The translations under genes and the position numbers were made by a program. From assembly GCA_003168265.1 (NCBI GenBank), contig PMSV01000024.1, positions 310,001 to 374,000 on the forward strand: 64,000 nt of DNA, in the 5' to 3' direction. Position 1 is the first letter of the stretch. Every line of letters starts with the position of its first letter. This stretch comes from Chitinophagaceae bacterium (GTDB lineage Bacteria; Bacteroidota; Bacteroidia; Chitinophagales; Chitinophagaceae). The notes beneath the pieces were generated by a model that was not told the DNA's origin, did not search any database, and saw only the letters and a list, made by a program, of their open reading frames with translations. Of this stretch, positions 26,562 through 35,444 are shown one piece after another.

Positions 26562-27323
26562 ATGCAAATCATACCTCTCAGCGAAGGAGCTTTTTCAGTT
26601 GGGAAAACAAAAATTTTTTATCCATTTAATGTTGGAATTGACAATCTGCTGCAAAGAGAACCAGGAAGTTTACTAGTGGAGATCCAGCCCTTTCTCATCA
26701 TCACTTCAAGGGATACGCTGCTCATCGATGCCGGGCTCGGTTACCAGACTGAAGAAGGCCTGCAAATCTATCAGAACCTCTCCAGGGTTGGGGTGGATCC
26801 TGCCGAGATAACCAAAGTCCTGATGAGTCATCTACATAAGGATCATTCCGGAGGTGTAAGCAGATTACTGGCTGGGGGTTCTTCCGGCAGACGGCAATTA
26901 TCCTTTCCCAATGCAAGCTATTATGTTCAGGGAATGGAATTGCGCTATGCCTTCGAAAAAGGGTTTCCCTCCTATATTACTCAGGATTTGGAAGCACTTG
27001 AACACAATGACAGGGTCGTGCTGCTCCAGGGAGATGGACTGATTGATGGTTATATCCATTATGAGATTTCCGGTGCGCATTGTCCATATCACCAGGTTTT
27101 TTTTATCGAAGATGAAGGTGAAAAGATTTTTTTTGGAGGCGATGTAGCTCCTCAGTTGCAGCAGATGAGAACCCGTTTCATCGCCAAATACGATTTTGAC
27201 GGAAAAAAATGTATGGAATTACGGAAACAATGGTGGGAAAGAGGTGAGCGTGAAGCCTGGACCTTTTTATTCTATCACGATATCAAGACGCCGGTCTGGC
27301 GATTTGCAGAAAAAGGGTCATAA
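26562..27323 (+). CDS. MBL-fold metallo-hydrolase
   Basis: A metallo-beta-lactamase-fold hydrolase of 253 residues. The metal site is HLHKDH with ligands His90, His92, Asp94 and His95; AHCPYHQ and FFGGDVAPQ supply later ligands. The N-terminal EIQPFLIITSRDTLLIDAGL resembles lactonase-like or glyoxalase II-like enzymes. The substrate is unknown. It follows rodA by 21 bp and may be part of the same transcript, although its function has no clear link to wall synthesis. Confidence 0.87.
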   Translation: MQIIPLSEGAFSVGKTKIFYPFNVGIDNLLQREPGSLLVEIQPFLIITSRDTLLIDAGLGYQTEEGLQIYQNLSRVGVDPAEITKVLMSHLHKDHSGGVSRLLAGGSSGRRQLSFPNASYYVQGMELRYAFEKGFPSYITQDLEALEHNDRVVLLQGDGLIDGYIHYEISGAHCPYHQVFFIEDEGEKIFFGGDVAPQLQQMRTRFIAKYDFDGKKCMELRKQWWERGEREAWTFLFYHDIKTPVWRFAEKGS

Positions 27324-27351
27324 AAAAGGCCTGCCCTTAAAAGAGCGGGCC
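27322..27351 (-). terminator. Intrinsic terminator of the ECF sigma operon (minus strand)
   Basis: Read on the minus strand, GGCCCGC and GCAGGCC arms form a 7-bp GC-rich stem (one G-U) followed by TTTTTT. It lies just beyond the convergent MBL gene and about 98 nt after the last gene of the sigma-factor operon. Confidence 0.7.
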
Positions 27352-27448
27352 GTTGCTAACCTATGAAAAACACCAATGCCAAATATCGCTGATTGCGAAC
27401 TTTCAGATAAAATAAATCGGTAAACGGGGGAAATCTTGGGGTTTATTA

Positions 27449-27886
27449 TTAGGGCCTCATTCCATGCCTTTGCTGCTGCATTATGCGATTCTCTCTGCGT
27501 TCCATGAGTTCCCTGTTCACATATTGGCCGAATTGCTTTTCTGCCTTGAAGAAATCATTGGCGCGTCCGGAGCCCAGGGCCTTGACGAAATCACCATTAT
27601 ACTTTTTACGAATGTTTAGCACCTTTTCTTCCGTATTGATCTCCGATTCTCCGCTTTGTTTGGCATTTTGCCTTGTTTCCCGGATTTCGTTGGAATATTG
27701 ATTGTAGACCGGCCAGAATCTTTGCGCTTCCTCCGGTGAAAGATTGAGCATTTTAGTCAGATAGGCGATCTTATATGCTTCCAGTCTTCCGCCGCTGGCC
27801 TGTTGACTATTGGGCTCATTGCTCTGGGCGGCAGCCGAAAGGCCGATACCGCAGATCATCACGGATATATATATAATCTTTTTCAT
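27449..27886 (-). CDS. Small periplasmic Spy/CpxP-like helical protein (sensor of ECF sigma type)
   Basis: A 145-residue protein with a signal peptide (MKKIIYISVMICGIGLSAAA) and then mostly charged helices. YLTKMLNLSPEEAQRFWPVY is the LTxxQ/EAxxFWPVY-type motif of the Bacteroidota family usually named sensor of ECF-type sigma factor, related in size and composition to Spy/CpxP/CnrX. The C-terminus is rich in Arg, Gln and Met (ENRIMQQQRHGMRP). It lies 2 bp after the membrane regulator in a three-gene operon with the sigma factor and probably feeds envelope stress into it. This role is inferred from context. Confidence 0.78.
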   Translation of the reverse strand: MKKIIYISVMICGIGLSAAAQSNEPNSQQASGGRLEAYKIAYLTKMLNLSPEEAQRFWPVYNQYSNEIRETRQNAKQSGESEINTEEKVLNIRKKYNGDFVKALGSGRANDFFKAEKQFGQYVNRELMERRENRIMQQQRHGMRP

Positions 27887-27888
27887 TT

Positions 27889-28812
27889 TCAGTTGATTGT
27901 CTGCTCTTTTGAGCCCGTATAATCATCCAGGTATTGCTGCAATTCAGAATCAGAAATATCGGCAAGCATGCCTCCCATCTCATCCCCGCTTTCCAGGCCT
28001 AGCTGGGCCAGGCTTTCAGAGGAATCCGGAACTGGAAGGTTATGGCTCTGCAAATAATCCATCATATCCTTCTCATTCGCATTGTGCAGGCTGTCTGCCA
28101 GTTGTTTTTCGTTCAGGCTGGCCATATACCTTGGCACCGGACCATGATTTTGGAACAGGAATACCGAAGTGGTGGCGATCGCTCCGATAATGACTGCTGC
28201 TGCGGCATACCTCATCCATTGGAATCGGCTGTTTATCGAAATGACACGCGCCGATTTCGGGGATATAATTTTAGCCATGATTTCTCCGCTCAGTTCCTCG
28301 AAATAACCGGCGGGAATCCAAAAAGGATTTCTCTCTTTCAGGGAATCAAGCAGTGGTGAGAATGGTTCATCTTTATAGCCAAATTCCTTTGATCCGGCAA
28401 GTGCATTATCCGGAAATTTGTCAAAGTAATCGGAAGCCACGCTAAAAGGCGACTTTCTCTCTAGTTTGCTGAGCAGGGGGGAAAGGGTTTCCAATTCATC
28501 GTCGACCGAAACAGGTTCCGGATTTTTGACCTTATTGTGAATTTTATTCAGCAAACCGGAAGCAAGACCCTCAAAATAACCTGCGGGTACGCTAAACAAT
28601 TGTTCTTTACCTGCAGAACCAATTAGAGAAGAAATACTGTTCAACTCACCGGAGGAAGAAGGATTTTCTCCTGCGCGGATAAGAGAAAGGGTATCGGCGG
28701 CAAATGCATCGAAATAACCTGGAGCCACCTGAAATACTTCAATAGGTTCCAGCTTCGCGAGCAAGGGGCTGATCTCCTTCAATTCATTCCATATTTCCTT
28801 CCTGTTTACCAC
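27889..28812 (-). CDS. Membrane protein with four internal repeats, probable anti-sigma-type regulator
   Basis: A 307-residue protein with one membrane helix near residues 200-217 (MRYAAAAVIIGAIATTSVFL). The part before it carries four copies of a motif of about 35 residues with the pattern LSPLLxxLxxxxPFxVPxGYFexL: VFQVAPGYFDAF, LFSVPAGYFEGL, PFSVASDYFDKF and PFWIPAGYFEEL mark them. The part after it is acidic and Ser-rich. Position between the ECF sigma factor and the Spy-like gene suggests an anti-sigma factor, with the N-terminal repeats in the cytoplasm. I do not recognise a standard zinc anti-sigma domain. Confidence 0.72.
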   Translation of the reverse strand: MVNRKEIWNELKEISPLLAKLEPIEVFQVAPGYFDAFAADTLSLIRAGENPSSSGELNSISSLIGSAGKEQLFSVPAGYFEGLASGLLNKIHNKVKNPEPVSVDDELETLSPLLSKLERKSPFSVASDYFDKFPDNALAGSKEFGYKDEPFSPLLDSLKERNPFWIPAGYFEELSGEIMAKIISPKSARVISINSRFQWMRYAAAAVIIGAIATTSVFLFQNHGPVPRYMASLNEKQLADSLHNANEKDMMDYLQSHNLPVPDSSESLAQLGLESGDEMGGMLADISDSELQQYLDDYTGSKEQTIN

Positions 28813-28842
28813 GGTTTTGAGACTGTTTTTGTTAATGAAAGT

Positions 28843-29406
28843 TTAATGATTCAGCATAAAATCTTCAATTTTCTTGACTGCATGGTGATAGGAGGCCTTC
28901 AATGCTCCTTCGGAAGTATCCAATACCCGGCTCATCTCTTCATAAGGCATTTCGTCATAATATCTTAAATTAAACACAATTCGTTGTTTTTCAGGTAGTT
29001 GTTGCATTGCCAATTGCAATTTCCATTCCAGTTTGTTGGCGTCGAAATTGCTATCGGCCTTGATTTTATTGCTCAGTCCGCTTTCTACCTCACTAAGGGA
29101 GACTGAAGCTCTCCTTTTTAGCTGGTCCAGAAAGGTGAGGCTTTCATTGGTGGCGATCCGGTAAAGCCAGGTATAAAGCTGGGCATCTTCCCGGAAATTC
29201 TCCAGACCGTTCCAAACCCGGATAAACATATTTTGCAATACATCATTGGTATCCTCATGGTCCACCACCATACGCCGGATATGCCAATAAAGCTTTTCCT
29301 GGTATTTTTTTATAATGGCAGTATAAGCCCTCTCCTTAGTTGCAGGGTCTTTGAACTGAACCAGCAATTCGGCATCAGAATTCGGTACCGCCATAAGGTT
29401 AGCCAT
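28843..29406 (-). CDS. RNA polymerase sigma factor, ECF subfamily
   Basis: A 187-residue ECF sigma factor. Region 2 includes YQEKLYWHIRRMVVDHEDTN, then DVLQNMFIRVWNGLENFRED and TWLYRIATNESL. Region 4 includes LPEKQRIVFNLRYYDEMPYE followed by EMSRVLDTSEGALKASYHHA. It is the first gene of an operon with the repeat-containing membrane protein (30 bp on) and the Spy-like protein. The regulon is unknown. ECF groups often control their own operon. Confidence 0.93.
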   Translation of the reverse strand: MANLMAVPNSDAELLVQFKDPATKERAYTAIIKKYQEKLYWHIRRMVVDHEDTNDVLQNMFIRVWNGLENFREDAQLYTWLYRIATNESLTFLDQLKRRASVSLSEVESGLSNKIKADSNFDANKLEWKLQLAMQQLPEKQRIVFNLRYYDEMPYEEMSRVLDTSEGALKASYHHAVKKIEDFMLNH

Positions 29407-29522
29407 TGATTTTGCTATTGAAATTAGGTAAAAAAATCATTCAGAAGTTTAATCTAAGGTTTGTTAAAATTATACCGCTTCACGGATCAGATGGCTCCAA
29501 AAACCACAAAGCCCTATGCAGT

Positions 29523-30485
29523 CTATTTCTTTCTGGAAATAACTTTTTCAACGGCCTGAACGATATGCTCCGCTGTAAGCCCATATTTTTCCAGCAATTG
29601 GTCTGGAGTTCCGCTTTCCCCAAAAGTGTCATTGGTGCCAATCCATTCGATGGGAACGGGCATATTCCTTCCTGCAATCTGGGCTATGCTGTCCCCAAGG
29701 CCTCCGATGATATTGTGTTCCTCAGCCGTAACGGCGCAACGGGTCTTGTTGATGGAGCGTATCACCGCATCTTCATCGATGGGCTTGATTGTGTGGATAT
29801 TAATGAGATCGACGGAGATTCCTTTTTCCTGCAGGATCTTAGCTGCTTCAATTGCCTTCCAGACAAGATGGCCGCAGGCAAAGACCGACACATCCGAACC
29901 TTCGGAAAAAACCTGGGCCTTCCCAATCTCAAAAGGGACTTCTGAAGTGAAGATGGGCCATACAGGTCTTCCGAAACGCAGGTAGACCGGTCCTTTATAA
30001 TCTGCGACAGCCAGAGTGGCTGCCTTTGTCTGTGCATAATCACAGGGAACAATGACGGTCATGCCGGGTAGCATTTTCATCATCCCGATATCTTCAAGTA
30101 TCTGATGGGTGGCGCCATCTTCCCCCAGGGTCAATCCGGCATGGGAAGCGCAAATCTTTACATTCTTTCCCGAGTAGGCAATGGATTGCCGGATCTGATC
30201 ATAAACCCTTCCGGTTGAAAAATTGGCAAAAGTCGTTGTGAATGGGATCTTGCCGCCAATTGTAAGACCGGCTGCGATGCTCATCATATTTGCTTCTGCA
30301 ATTCCGCACTGAAAAAACCTATCCGGAAATTCTTTTATAAATTGCTGTAATTTGAGAGAGCCGGCCAGATCGGCCGTCAAGGCAACTATTTCACTGTTTT
30401 TCCTGGCTGCTTCCACAATTCCATCCCCGAACCCGCTTCTTGTGTCTTTTTTCCCGGTAACCTGAATTTCCTGTAATGAGTTCAT
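29523..30485 (-). CDS. Transketolase C-terminal subunit (split transketolase)
   Basis: The C-terminal half of a two-subunit transketolase. From the ATG at 30485 the 320-residue protein has the pyrimidine-binding domain (KDTRSGFGDGIVEAARKN, FFQCGIAEANMMSIAAGLTI) with the cofactor-activating Glu in AEANM, and a C-terminal domain (LINIHTIKPIDEDAVI, EEHNIIGGLGDSIAQI). The N-terminal pyrophosphate-binding half is not beside it: the next gene upstream is galE. It has its own strong promoter match at 30507-30538. A role in a 1-deoxyxylulose-5-phosphate synthase-like reaction is less likely. Confidence 0.88.
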   Translation of the reverse strand: MNSLQEIQVTGKKDTRSGFGDGIVEAARKNSEIVALTADLAGSLKLQQFIKEFPDRFFQCGIAEANMMSIAAGLTIGGKIPFTTTFANFSTGRVYDQIRQSIAYSGKNVKICASHAGLTLGEDGATHQILEDIGMMKMLPGMTVIVPCDYAQTKAATLAVADYKGPVYLRFGRPVWPIFTSEVPFEIGKAQVFSEGSDVSVFACGHLVWKAIEAAKILQEKGISVDLINIHTIKPIDEDAVIRSINKTRCAVTAEEHNIIGGLGDSIAQIAGRNMPVPIEWIGTNDTFGESGTPDQLLEKYGLTAEHIVQAVEKVISRKK

Positions 30486-30506
30486 TGTCTTGAAAGCTTT
30501 GAGGGG

Positions 30507-30538
30507 CAAATGTAATCGTTTCAGACTTTCTGAACAAA
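30507..30538 (-). promoter_or_regulatory. Promoter of the transketolase C-subunit gene
   Basis: On the minus strand TTTG (30538-30535), 20 bp, then TACATTTG (30514-30507) fit the Bacteroidota TTTG-N19/20-TAnnTTTG consensus very well. The start codon at 30485 lies 22 nt downstream, and the alternative upstream start at 30509 would fall inside the -7 box. Confidence 0.65.
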
Positions 30539-30567
30539 GAGGATGAATAGGTCGTTTGGGTTAAATT

Positions 30568-31626
30568 CTAATTGAACTGCGAAAATTTTCCATTATAGAA
30601 TTTTTCATCGATTTTGAGTTTTTGTTCCCATTTCCAGGCGGTCAGCATCATGTCCTCGAGGGAATAATTTGGACTCCAGCCAAGTTTGGTACGGGCCAGG
30701 TTATTATCAGCATAGATTGCGATCACATCACCCGGCCGGCGGGGCCCGATGGTATAATTCAATTCCAGGCCACTCACTTTTTCAAAAGCCTTTATCGCTT
30801 CAAGGACTGTCACTCCGTTGCCGAGGCCCAGGTTAAATACCTCACAGGGAAACTGGTTTTTGTTGTTGACCAGGTATTCGATCGCGAGGGTATGGGCATG
30901 GGCGATATCGCTTACATGTACATAATCGCGGACGCAGGAACCATCGCGCGTAGGATAGTCGTCCCCGTGAACATACATCTGAGGCAGCTTGCCGATGGCG
31001 GTTTGGGTGATGACGGGAACCAAATTTGCAGGCTTCCCTACGGGCAATTCCCCGATCAGCGTACTCGGATGGGCCCCTACGGGGTTAAAATAACGCAGCA
31101 ATATGCAATGAAGGGGAATGGATTTAAACAATTCATTGATAATCTGCTCTCCCATCTGTTTGGTGTAACCGTAGGGGGATTCCGCCGGCTTCGGAGGCGT
31201 TTTTTCAGTGACCGGGACCTCATCCGGGTTTCCGTAAACAGTGCAGGAACTGGAAAACACAAAATGGGGCAATTGGAATTCCTGCACACATTTGAGCAAA
31301 TTGATCAGCGAAACAAGGTTATTCTCGAAATACATTAGTGGGTTTTCAACAGACTCCCCAACAGCTTTGTAAGCGGCAAAATGAATGATGCCTGAAATAT
31401 CTTCGTTTTCCTGGAAAATAGCATAGGTGTCGTCGAAATTGCAAAGATCCACCTTATAATTCTTCACTTTTTTGCCCGTTATTTTTTCGACCCCTTCCAT
31501 GATCCTTGGATTGGAGCGTGAATTATTATCCACTGAAACAACTTCAAATCCATTTTCCAGCAAATCCACAATGGTATGGGAACCGATATAACCACAGCCA
31601 CCTGTTACGAGAATCTTTTTTGACAT
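30568..31626 (-). CDS. galE: UDP-glucose 4-epimerase
   Basis: Interconverts UDP-glucose and UDP-galactose with bound NAD, supplying sugars for surface polysaccharides. The 352 residues show the Rossmann motif VTGGCGYIGSHTIVDL, SVDNNSRSNP, HFAAYKAVGESV, FSSSCTVYG, the catalytic SPYGYTKQMGEQ (YxxxK), and LRYFNPVGAHPS. YDVSD-type VHVSDIAHAH is also present. It follows rfbA by 3 bp, so the two nucleotide-sugar genes form an operon. Confidence 0.95.
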   Translation of the reverse strand: MSKKILVTGGCGYIGSHTIVDLLENGFEVVSVDNNSRSNPRIMEGVEKITGKKVKNYKVDLCNFDDTYAIFQENEDISGIIHFAAYKAVGESVENPLMYFENNLVSLINLLKCVQEFQLPHFVFSSSCTVYGNPDEVPVTEKTPPKPAESPYGYTKQMGEQIINELFKSIPLHCILLRYFNPVGAHPSTLIGELPVGKPANLVPVITQTAIGKLPQMYVHGDDYPTRDGSCVRDYVHVSDIAHAHTLAIEYLVNNKNQFPCEVFNLGLGNGVTVLEAIKAFEKVSGLELNYTIGPRRPGDVIAIYADNNLARTKLGWSPNYSLEDMMLTAWKWEQKLKIDEKFYNGKFSQFN

Positions 31627-31629
31627 CTT

Positions 31630-32496
31630 TTATTTGTTGTTAATCATTTGAAGTAAATATTCCCCATATCCGCTCTTGATCAGAGGTTTGGCCATGGCCT
31701 CCACCTGTTCCTTATTAATAAACCCTTTCCGGTAGGCAATTTCCTCGATGCAGGCGATCTTAATTCCCTGCCTTTGCTCGATGACCTGAACAAATTGGGA
31801 AGCCTGCATCAGGGAATCAAATGTTCCCGTGTCGAGCCAGGCAGTGCCCCTGTCCATAATAGATACTTTTAACTTTCCCCTTCTCAGGTATTCCTTATTC
31901 ACATCCGTGATTTCATATTCGCCCCTGGGTGAAGGTTGAAGTTCTTTGACGATTTGGACCACTTCATTGTCATAAAAATAAAGGCCCGGAACCGCATAAT
32001 TGCTCTTGGGCCTGGCAGGCTTTTCTTCAATGGAAATTGCAATCATATCCGTATCGAAATCCACCACCCCGTACCGTTCCGGATCGCTTACGTGATAGGC
32101 ATATACGATTCCCCCCTCAGGCCGGGTATTCTGTTCCAATTGCTCGCCCAGGCCTGCCCCGTAGAAAATATTATCCCCCAGCACCAGCGCTACATGATCT
32201 TTTCCAATGAATGATTCTCCAATTACGAAAGCCTGCGCAAGACCGTTAGGTCTGGCTTGTTCGGCATAGGTCAGTTCCAATCCCAATTGCTTGCCATCCC
32301 CCAGTAATTTTTTAAAAAGCGGCAGGTCATAAGGTGTGGAAATCACGAGGATTTCCCGAATTCCAGCCAGCATCAGAGTCGAAAGCGGATAATAAATCAT
32401 GGGTTTGTCATAGACAGGCATGATTTGCTTACTGATAGCATAAGTTATGGGATGAAGCCTTGTACCCGATCCGCCTGCAAGTATGATTCCTTTCAT
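31630..32496 (-). CDS. rfbA: Glucose-1-phosphate thymidylyltransferase
   Basis: Makes dTDP-glucose, the first step to dTDP-rhamnose for O-antigen and other surface glycans. From the ATG at 32496 the protein has 288 residues and the signature start [20 protein letters not shown], then [29 protein letters not shown], and [20 protein letters not shown]. The start at 32547 would run back through conserved leader copy 4 and is rejected. rfbB, C and D are not in the window. Co-transcribed with galE. Confidence 0.96.
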   Translation of the reverse strand: MKGIILAGGSGTRLHPITYAISKQIMPVYDKPMIYYPLSTLMLAGIREILVISTPYDLPLFKKLLGDGKQLGLELTYAEQARPNGLAQAFVIGESFIGKDHVALVLGDNIFYGAGLGEQLEQNTRPEGGIVYAYHVSDPERYGVVDFDTDMIAISIEEKPARPKSNYAVPGLYFYDNEVVQIVKELQPSPRGEYEITDVNKEYLRRGKLKVSIMDRGTAWLDTGTFDSLMQASQFVQVIEQRQGIKIACIEEIAYRKGFINKEQVEAMAKPLIKSGYGEYLLQMINNK

Positions 32497-32575
32497 CTGA
32501 ATATTTATAGTTTTTTCTTTTTGCCTGATGGAACTTCGCCTATCCATTTCCCCCTGAGCGGCAAATTGCTCAAGT
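32497..32575 (-). promoter_or_regulatory. Conserved leader element, copy 4 (upstream of rfbA)
   Basis: On the minus strand it has TTTGCC, then GGCGAAGTTCCATCAGGCAA, then an A-rich stretch and AACTATAAATATTCAG directly before ATG. TTTGCC/GGCAAA and ATGGA/TCCAT can both pair. It matches copies 1-3 in layout and distance to the start codon. Confidence 0.55.
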
Positions 32576-32649
32576 CCGGTTTCAAGGTTTGATTAATCGA
32601 AGGCCAAAGTAGTAAAGATTGTCGAATATCAGAAAACTGACAGGCGGCC

Positions 32650-33681
32650 TTAAAAAGGCAAATGATGGTTGATCAGATGAAAGATCAGGTAATATATCGC
32701 TGCCAAAATCGCGCTCACTGGAATGGTAAGTATCCATGCCCAGAGCAGATTGATGGTCACTCCCCAGCGTACGGCAGACAAACGTCTAGTAGCTCCGACT
32801 CCTATGATGGAACCTGTGATCGTATGGGTGGTGCTCACTGGAACGCCGAGTTTCTCGGTCAGAAAAAGGGTCAGGGCACCTGCTGTTTCGGCGCTCACTC
32901 CTTCCAGCGGAGTCACTTTGGTAATGCGGGTTCCCATGGTCTTGACAATTTTCCAGCCACCGCTCATGGTCCCAAGGCCGATGGCAGTGAAACAGGCGAA
33001 TGGCACCCAGTTGGGTACATCCTGAAGGCTTTTGAGATCGCCATGGGCAACCATGGCTGCTGCAATAATTCCCAATACCTTTTGAGCATCATTTCCCCCA
33101 TGGCCAAGGCTGAATAGCGCGGATGAAACCAATTGCAACCGCCTGAACCAATTATCTGCCTTATAGGGATTGGCCCTTCGGCAAATATTGATAATGATGA
33201 CAGAAATCACATAGCCAAAGATCATCCCGATAATCGGAGCCAGAAAGATGAACAGGAAGGTTGGGATCACTTTGGAATAATTGATTACTTCCTGGCCATT
33301 TTTTGCCCATTGGCCGGCATGGGTAAGGGCCGCACCCATAAAGCCGCCCAGCAAAGTATGGGAGGAGCTCGAAGGAATCCCGAACCACCAGGTGAGCAAA
33401 TTCCAGGAAATGGCAGCCATCAGGCCAGAGAAGATCACGGAAAGGGTGATAAATTGCTCGTTGACGGATTTGGCGATCGTATTGCCGATCTTGAATTCTC
33501 CAAAATAATATTTGGCAATGAAAAATGCCGCAAAATTAAAAAGTGCTGCCCATAATACCGCTTGAAACGGAGTCAGAACCTTGGTAGAAACGATGGTGGC
33601 GATGGAATTGGCCGCATCATGGAAACCGTTGATATAGTCGAAAACCAAAGCAAGGGCTATGATGACAACCAAAAAACTCAT
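32650..33681 (-). CDS. pitA: Inorganic phosphate transporter, PiT family
   Basis: A low-affinity, ion-coupled phosphate permease of 343 residues from the ATG at 33681, with about ten membrane helices. The two inverted PiT signatures are visible: YINGFHDAANSIAT near the N-terminus and LGHGGNDAQKVLGI in the second half. It lies 68 bp downstream of the DUF47 gene on the same strand, the usual PiT partner. No Pho-box-like array precedes this pair, so it may be constitutive while pst answers starvation. Confidence 0.93.
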   Translation of the reverse strand: MSFLVVIIALALVFDYINGFHDAANSIATIVSTKVLTPFQAVLWAALFNFAAFFIAKYYFGEFKIGNTIAKSVNEQFITLSVIFSGLMAAISWNLLTWWFGIPSSSSHTLLGGFMGAALTHAGQWAKNGQEVINYSKVIPTFLFIFLAPIIGMIFGYVISVIIINICRRANPYKADNWFRRLQLVSSALFSLGHGGNDAQKVLGIIAAAMVAHGDLKSLQDVPNWVPFACFTAIGLGTMSGGWKIVKTMGTRITKVTPLEGVSAETAGALTLFLTEKLGVPVSTTHTITGSIIGVGATRRLSAVRWGVTINLLWAWILTIPVSAILAAIYYLIFHLINHHLPF

Positions 33682-33749
33682 ATATGTGCAATTAGCTTTA
33701 GTGATGGGCAAGGTTCAGCTTTGATCCGGGGGATCGGGGCTGCAGCTTT

Positions 33750-34397
33750 TCAGGCATATTTGATTATGATCGATTCAATGACATTGGCGGCATCTTCACA
33801 TTTGTCTGTAACGATTTCCATTACCTGGTAAATCTCCCTTTTTTTGATCACTTCCTTGGCATCCGGTTCAGTATCGAATAATCTTTCAATGCTCATGTCA
33901 AAAATATCGTCCGCCTGGTTTTCAATGCTGTTCACTTTGACCAAAGCATCGGTAATATTTCGCATATTTCGCATATTGCGAAGCTCTCTGACTGCGATCC
34001 TGATTTGTTCAGCGCTCTGCTCGATGAGATCCGCCATTTTCTGAATACCAATATCATTGGGATTCACTTTATAAAAGTTGATCTTCTTGGCAGAAGCATG
34101 GATATAGTCACAGATATCATCGAGTGAGGTTGCCAGGTAATGTATATCCTCCCTATCGAAAGGGGTGATGAAATTTCTGCCCAGTTCTGTGAATATCCGG
34201 TGGGTGAGATCGTCGTTCACATGCTCCTGGTCTTCCACACGGGCCACAATGGTTGCTCTCTTGTCATAATCTGCTTCTGCTACTAGTTCCTTCATCAGTT
34301 TCCCCATGACCGAAACGCCTTCGGCGACTTCTTCAAATAATGAATAGAAGACCCGGTCCTTGGGTATAAATATTTTCATGATCGAACTTAGAGACAT
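33750..34397 (-). CDS. DUF47 family PhoU-like protein, PiT accessory
   Basis: A 215-residue all-helical protein of the DUF47/TIGR00153 family, distantly related to PhoU. The N-terminus MSLSSIMKIFIPKDRVFYSL matches the usual DUF47 opening, which supports the start at 34397. The middle has DREDIHYLATSLDDICDYIH, a conserved metal-binding-type segment. It is encoded directly upstream of the PiT transporter and is thought to regulate it in other bacteria. Confidence 0.92.
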   Translation of the reverse strand: MSLSSIMKIFIPKDRVFYSLFEEVAEGVSVMGKLMKELVAEADYDKRATIVARVEDQEHVNDDLTHRIFTELGRNFITPFDREDIHYLATSLDDICDYIHASAKKINFYKVNPNDIGIQKMADLIEQSAEQIRIAVRELRNMRNMRNITDALVKVNSIENQADDIFDMSIERLFDTEPDAKEVIKKREIYQVMEIVTDKCEDAANVIESIIIKYA

Positions 34398-34774
34398 GTA
34401 CCGGATTTTGAGGTAAATATAAAGGTTGTCAATGATATACCTATTTTACAAAAAAATAGCTCACTAAATATTTTTGTTTTTATGGCATAGATTCCTTGCC
34501 TCAAACTGGATCACGGAGGGATAAAAATGTTCACTAGTCATTCTTTGGAAAGTCCTTTATGATTTTGACAGGCACCTTTAATCATTTTTTGGGGAGTTAT
34601 TCCAGGTTCAAAAGCAAAAAAACTCATCCTACTCTAGCCGACAAAAGTTAACAGAACCTTAATTCACCGAATTGCCGAATTTCGCCTAGCAGAGCGGGTT
34701 CAAAAACCGAATTCAGGCTTGCTGAATTATCCATGTTTCTTTCAAAATAAGCATTGAAAACAAAATAGCTTAGA
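34398..34774. other. Intergenic stretch between the DUF47 gene and a membrane protein gene
   Basis: No gene was found. A 7-bp perfect inverted repeat AATTCAG/CTGAATT lies at 34710-34728 and, on the minus strand, is followed after two or three bases by TTTTT. It may be a weak terminator for the gene at 34775. The rest is AT-rich and must hold the promoter of the DUF47-pitA pair. Confidence 0.45.
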
Positions 34775-35371
34775 CTAAACTCTCTTTAAGGCCGTACGCG
34801 TTCTCATCATTATACCAACACTATCGACGGCAGCCCCAGCTGCGCATCCGTAAGCTACCAATGTGTTCGCGTAATAGTCTGGCATTGTTCCGGAAATTAT
34901 CAACAGATAGCCGGCAAAAGCCAACAGGCAGACCCAGACGCCAAGGAAGTAATAGGAGTTCTGGCGGATCAACCTCGCCAAAGGAAAAAAATGTAGACCG
35001 GCGATCAGGGCAAAGCTGGATATCAACCAATTATAATGGCCGAACTCATGCAGCAATGTCCAGGTTACAAGGATAGCCACACCTTCAAAGACAATAATAA
35101 GCAGATAAAAACGGTCCCGCTTAAATTGTTTCAACTCATCTGCATCTGAAGCATCTGCGTTAAGATTATCCTCCAGATCGTACAGCTTTATTGAATACAA
35201 GGCAACACGTACAACGATTACCAAAATAAGCCCTGCGCCGAGAATATAGTCTCTGTAGTCTAATGAGTATTCCCCGATCAAAGCCCAGGCCATAGCGAAA
35301 AGGATCATATGGTACAATTCACCCCTTATTCCTTCCACATCACTTTTGGTCAACTCTTTCATTTTTTTCAT
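34775..35371 (-). CDS. Membrane protein of unknown function, six predicted helices
   Basis: A 198-residue integral membrane protein. Hydrophobic segments lie near residues 20-35, 43-60, 88-106, 113-130, 140-160 and 165-185, with a charged cytoplasmic-type loop (DLEDNLNADASDADELKQFK) between the second and third. The motif LLHEFGHYNW includes HEFGH, which resembles a metalloprotease HExxH (here H-E-F-G-H), but no other protease feature is seen. Unknown family. It sits at the edge of an accessory-looking segment. Confidence 0.65.
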   Translation of the reverse strand: MKKMKELTKSDVEGIRGELYHMILFAMAWALIGEYSLDYRDYILGAGLILVIVVRVALYSIKLYDLEDNLNADASDADELKQFKRDRFYLLIIVFEGVAILVTWTLLHEFGHYNWLISSFALIAGLHFFPLARLIRQNSYYFLGVWVCLLAFAGYLLIISGTMPDYYANTLVAYGCAAGAAVDSVGIMMRTRTALKRV

Positions 35372-35444
35372 GGTAACAAAATATTAAACAGATTGTGCGA
35401 AAATAAAAGCAAAATGCTCATGTTAGTGATGAGCAATAGTCTGA

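Noticed and set aside
34640-34730. GGGTTCAAAAACC near 34700 resembling a tRNA T-arm
   Set aside because: No acceptor or anticodon arm could be fitted around it.
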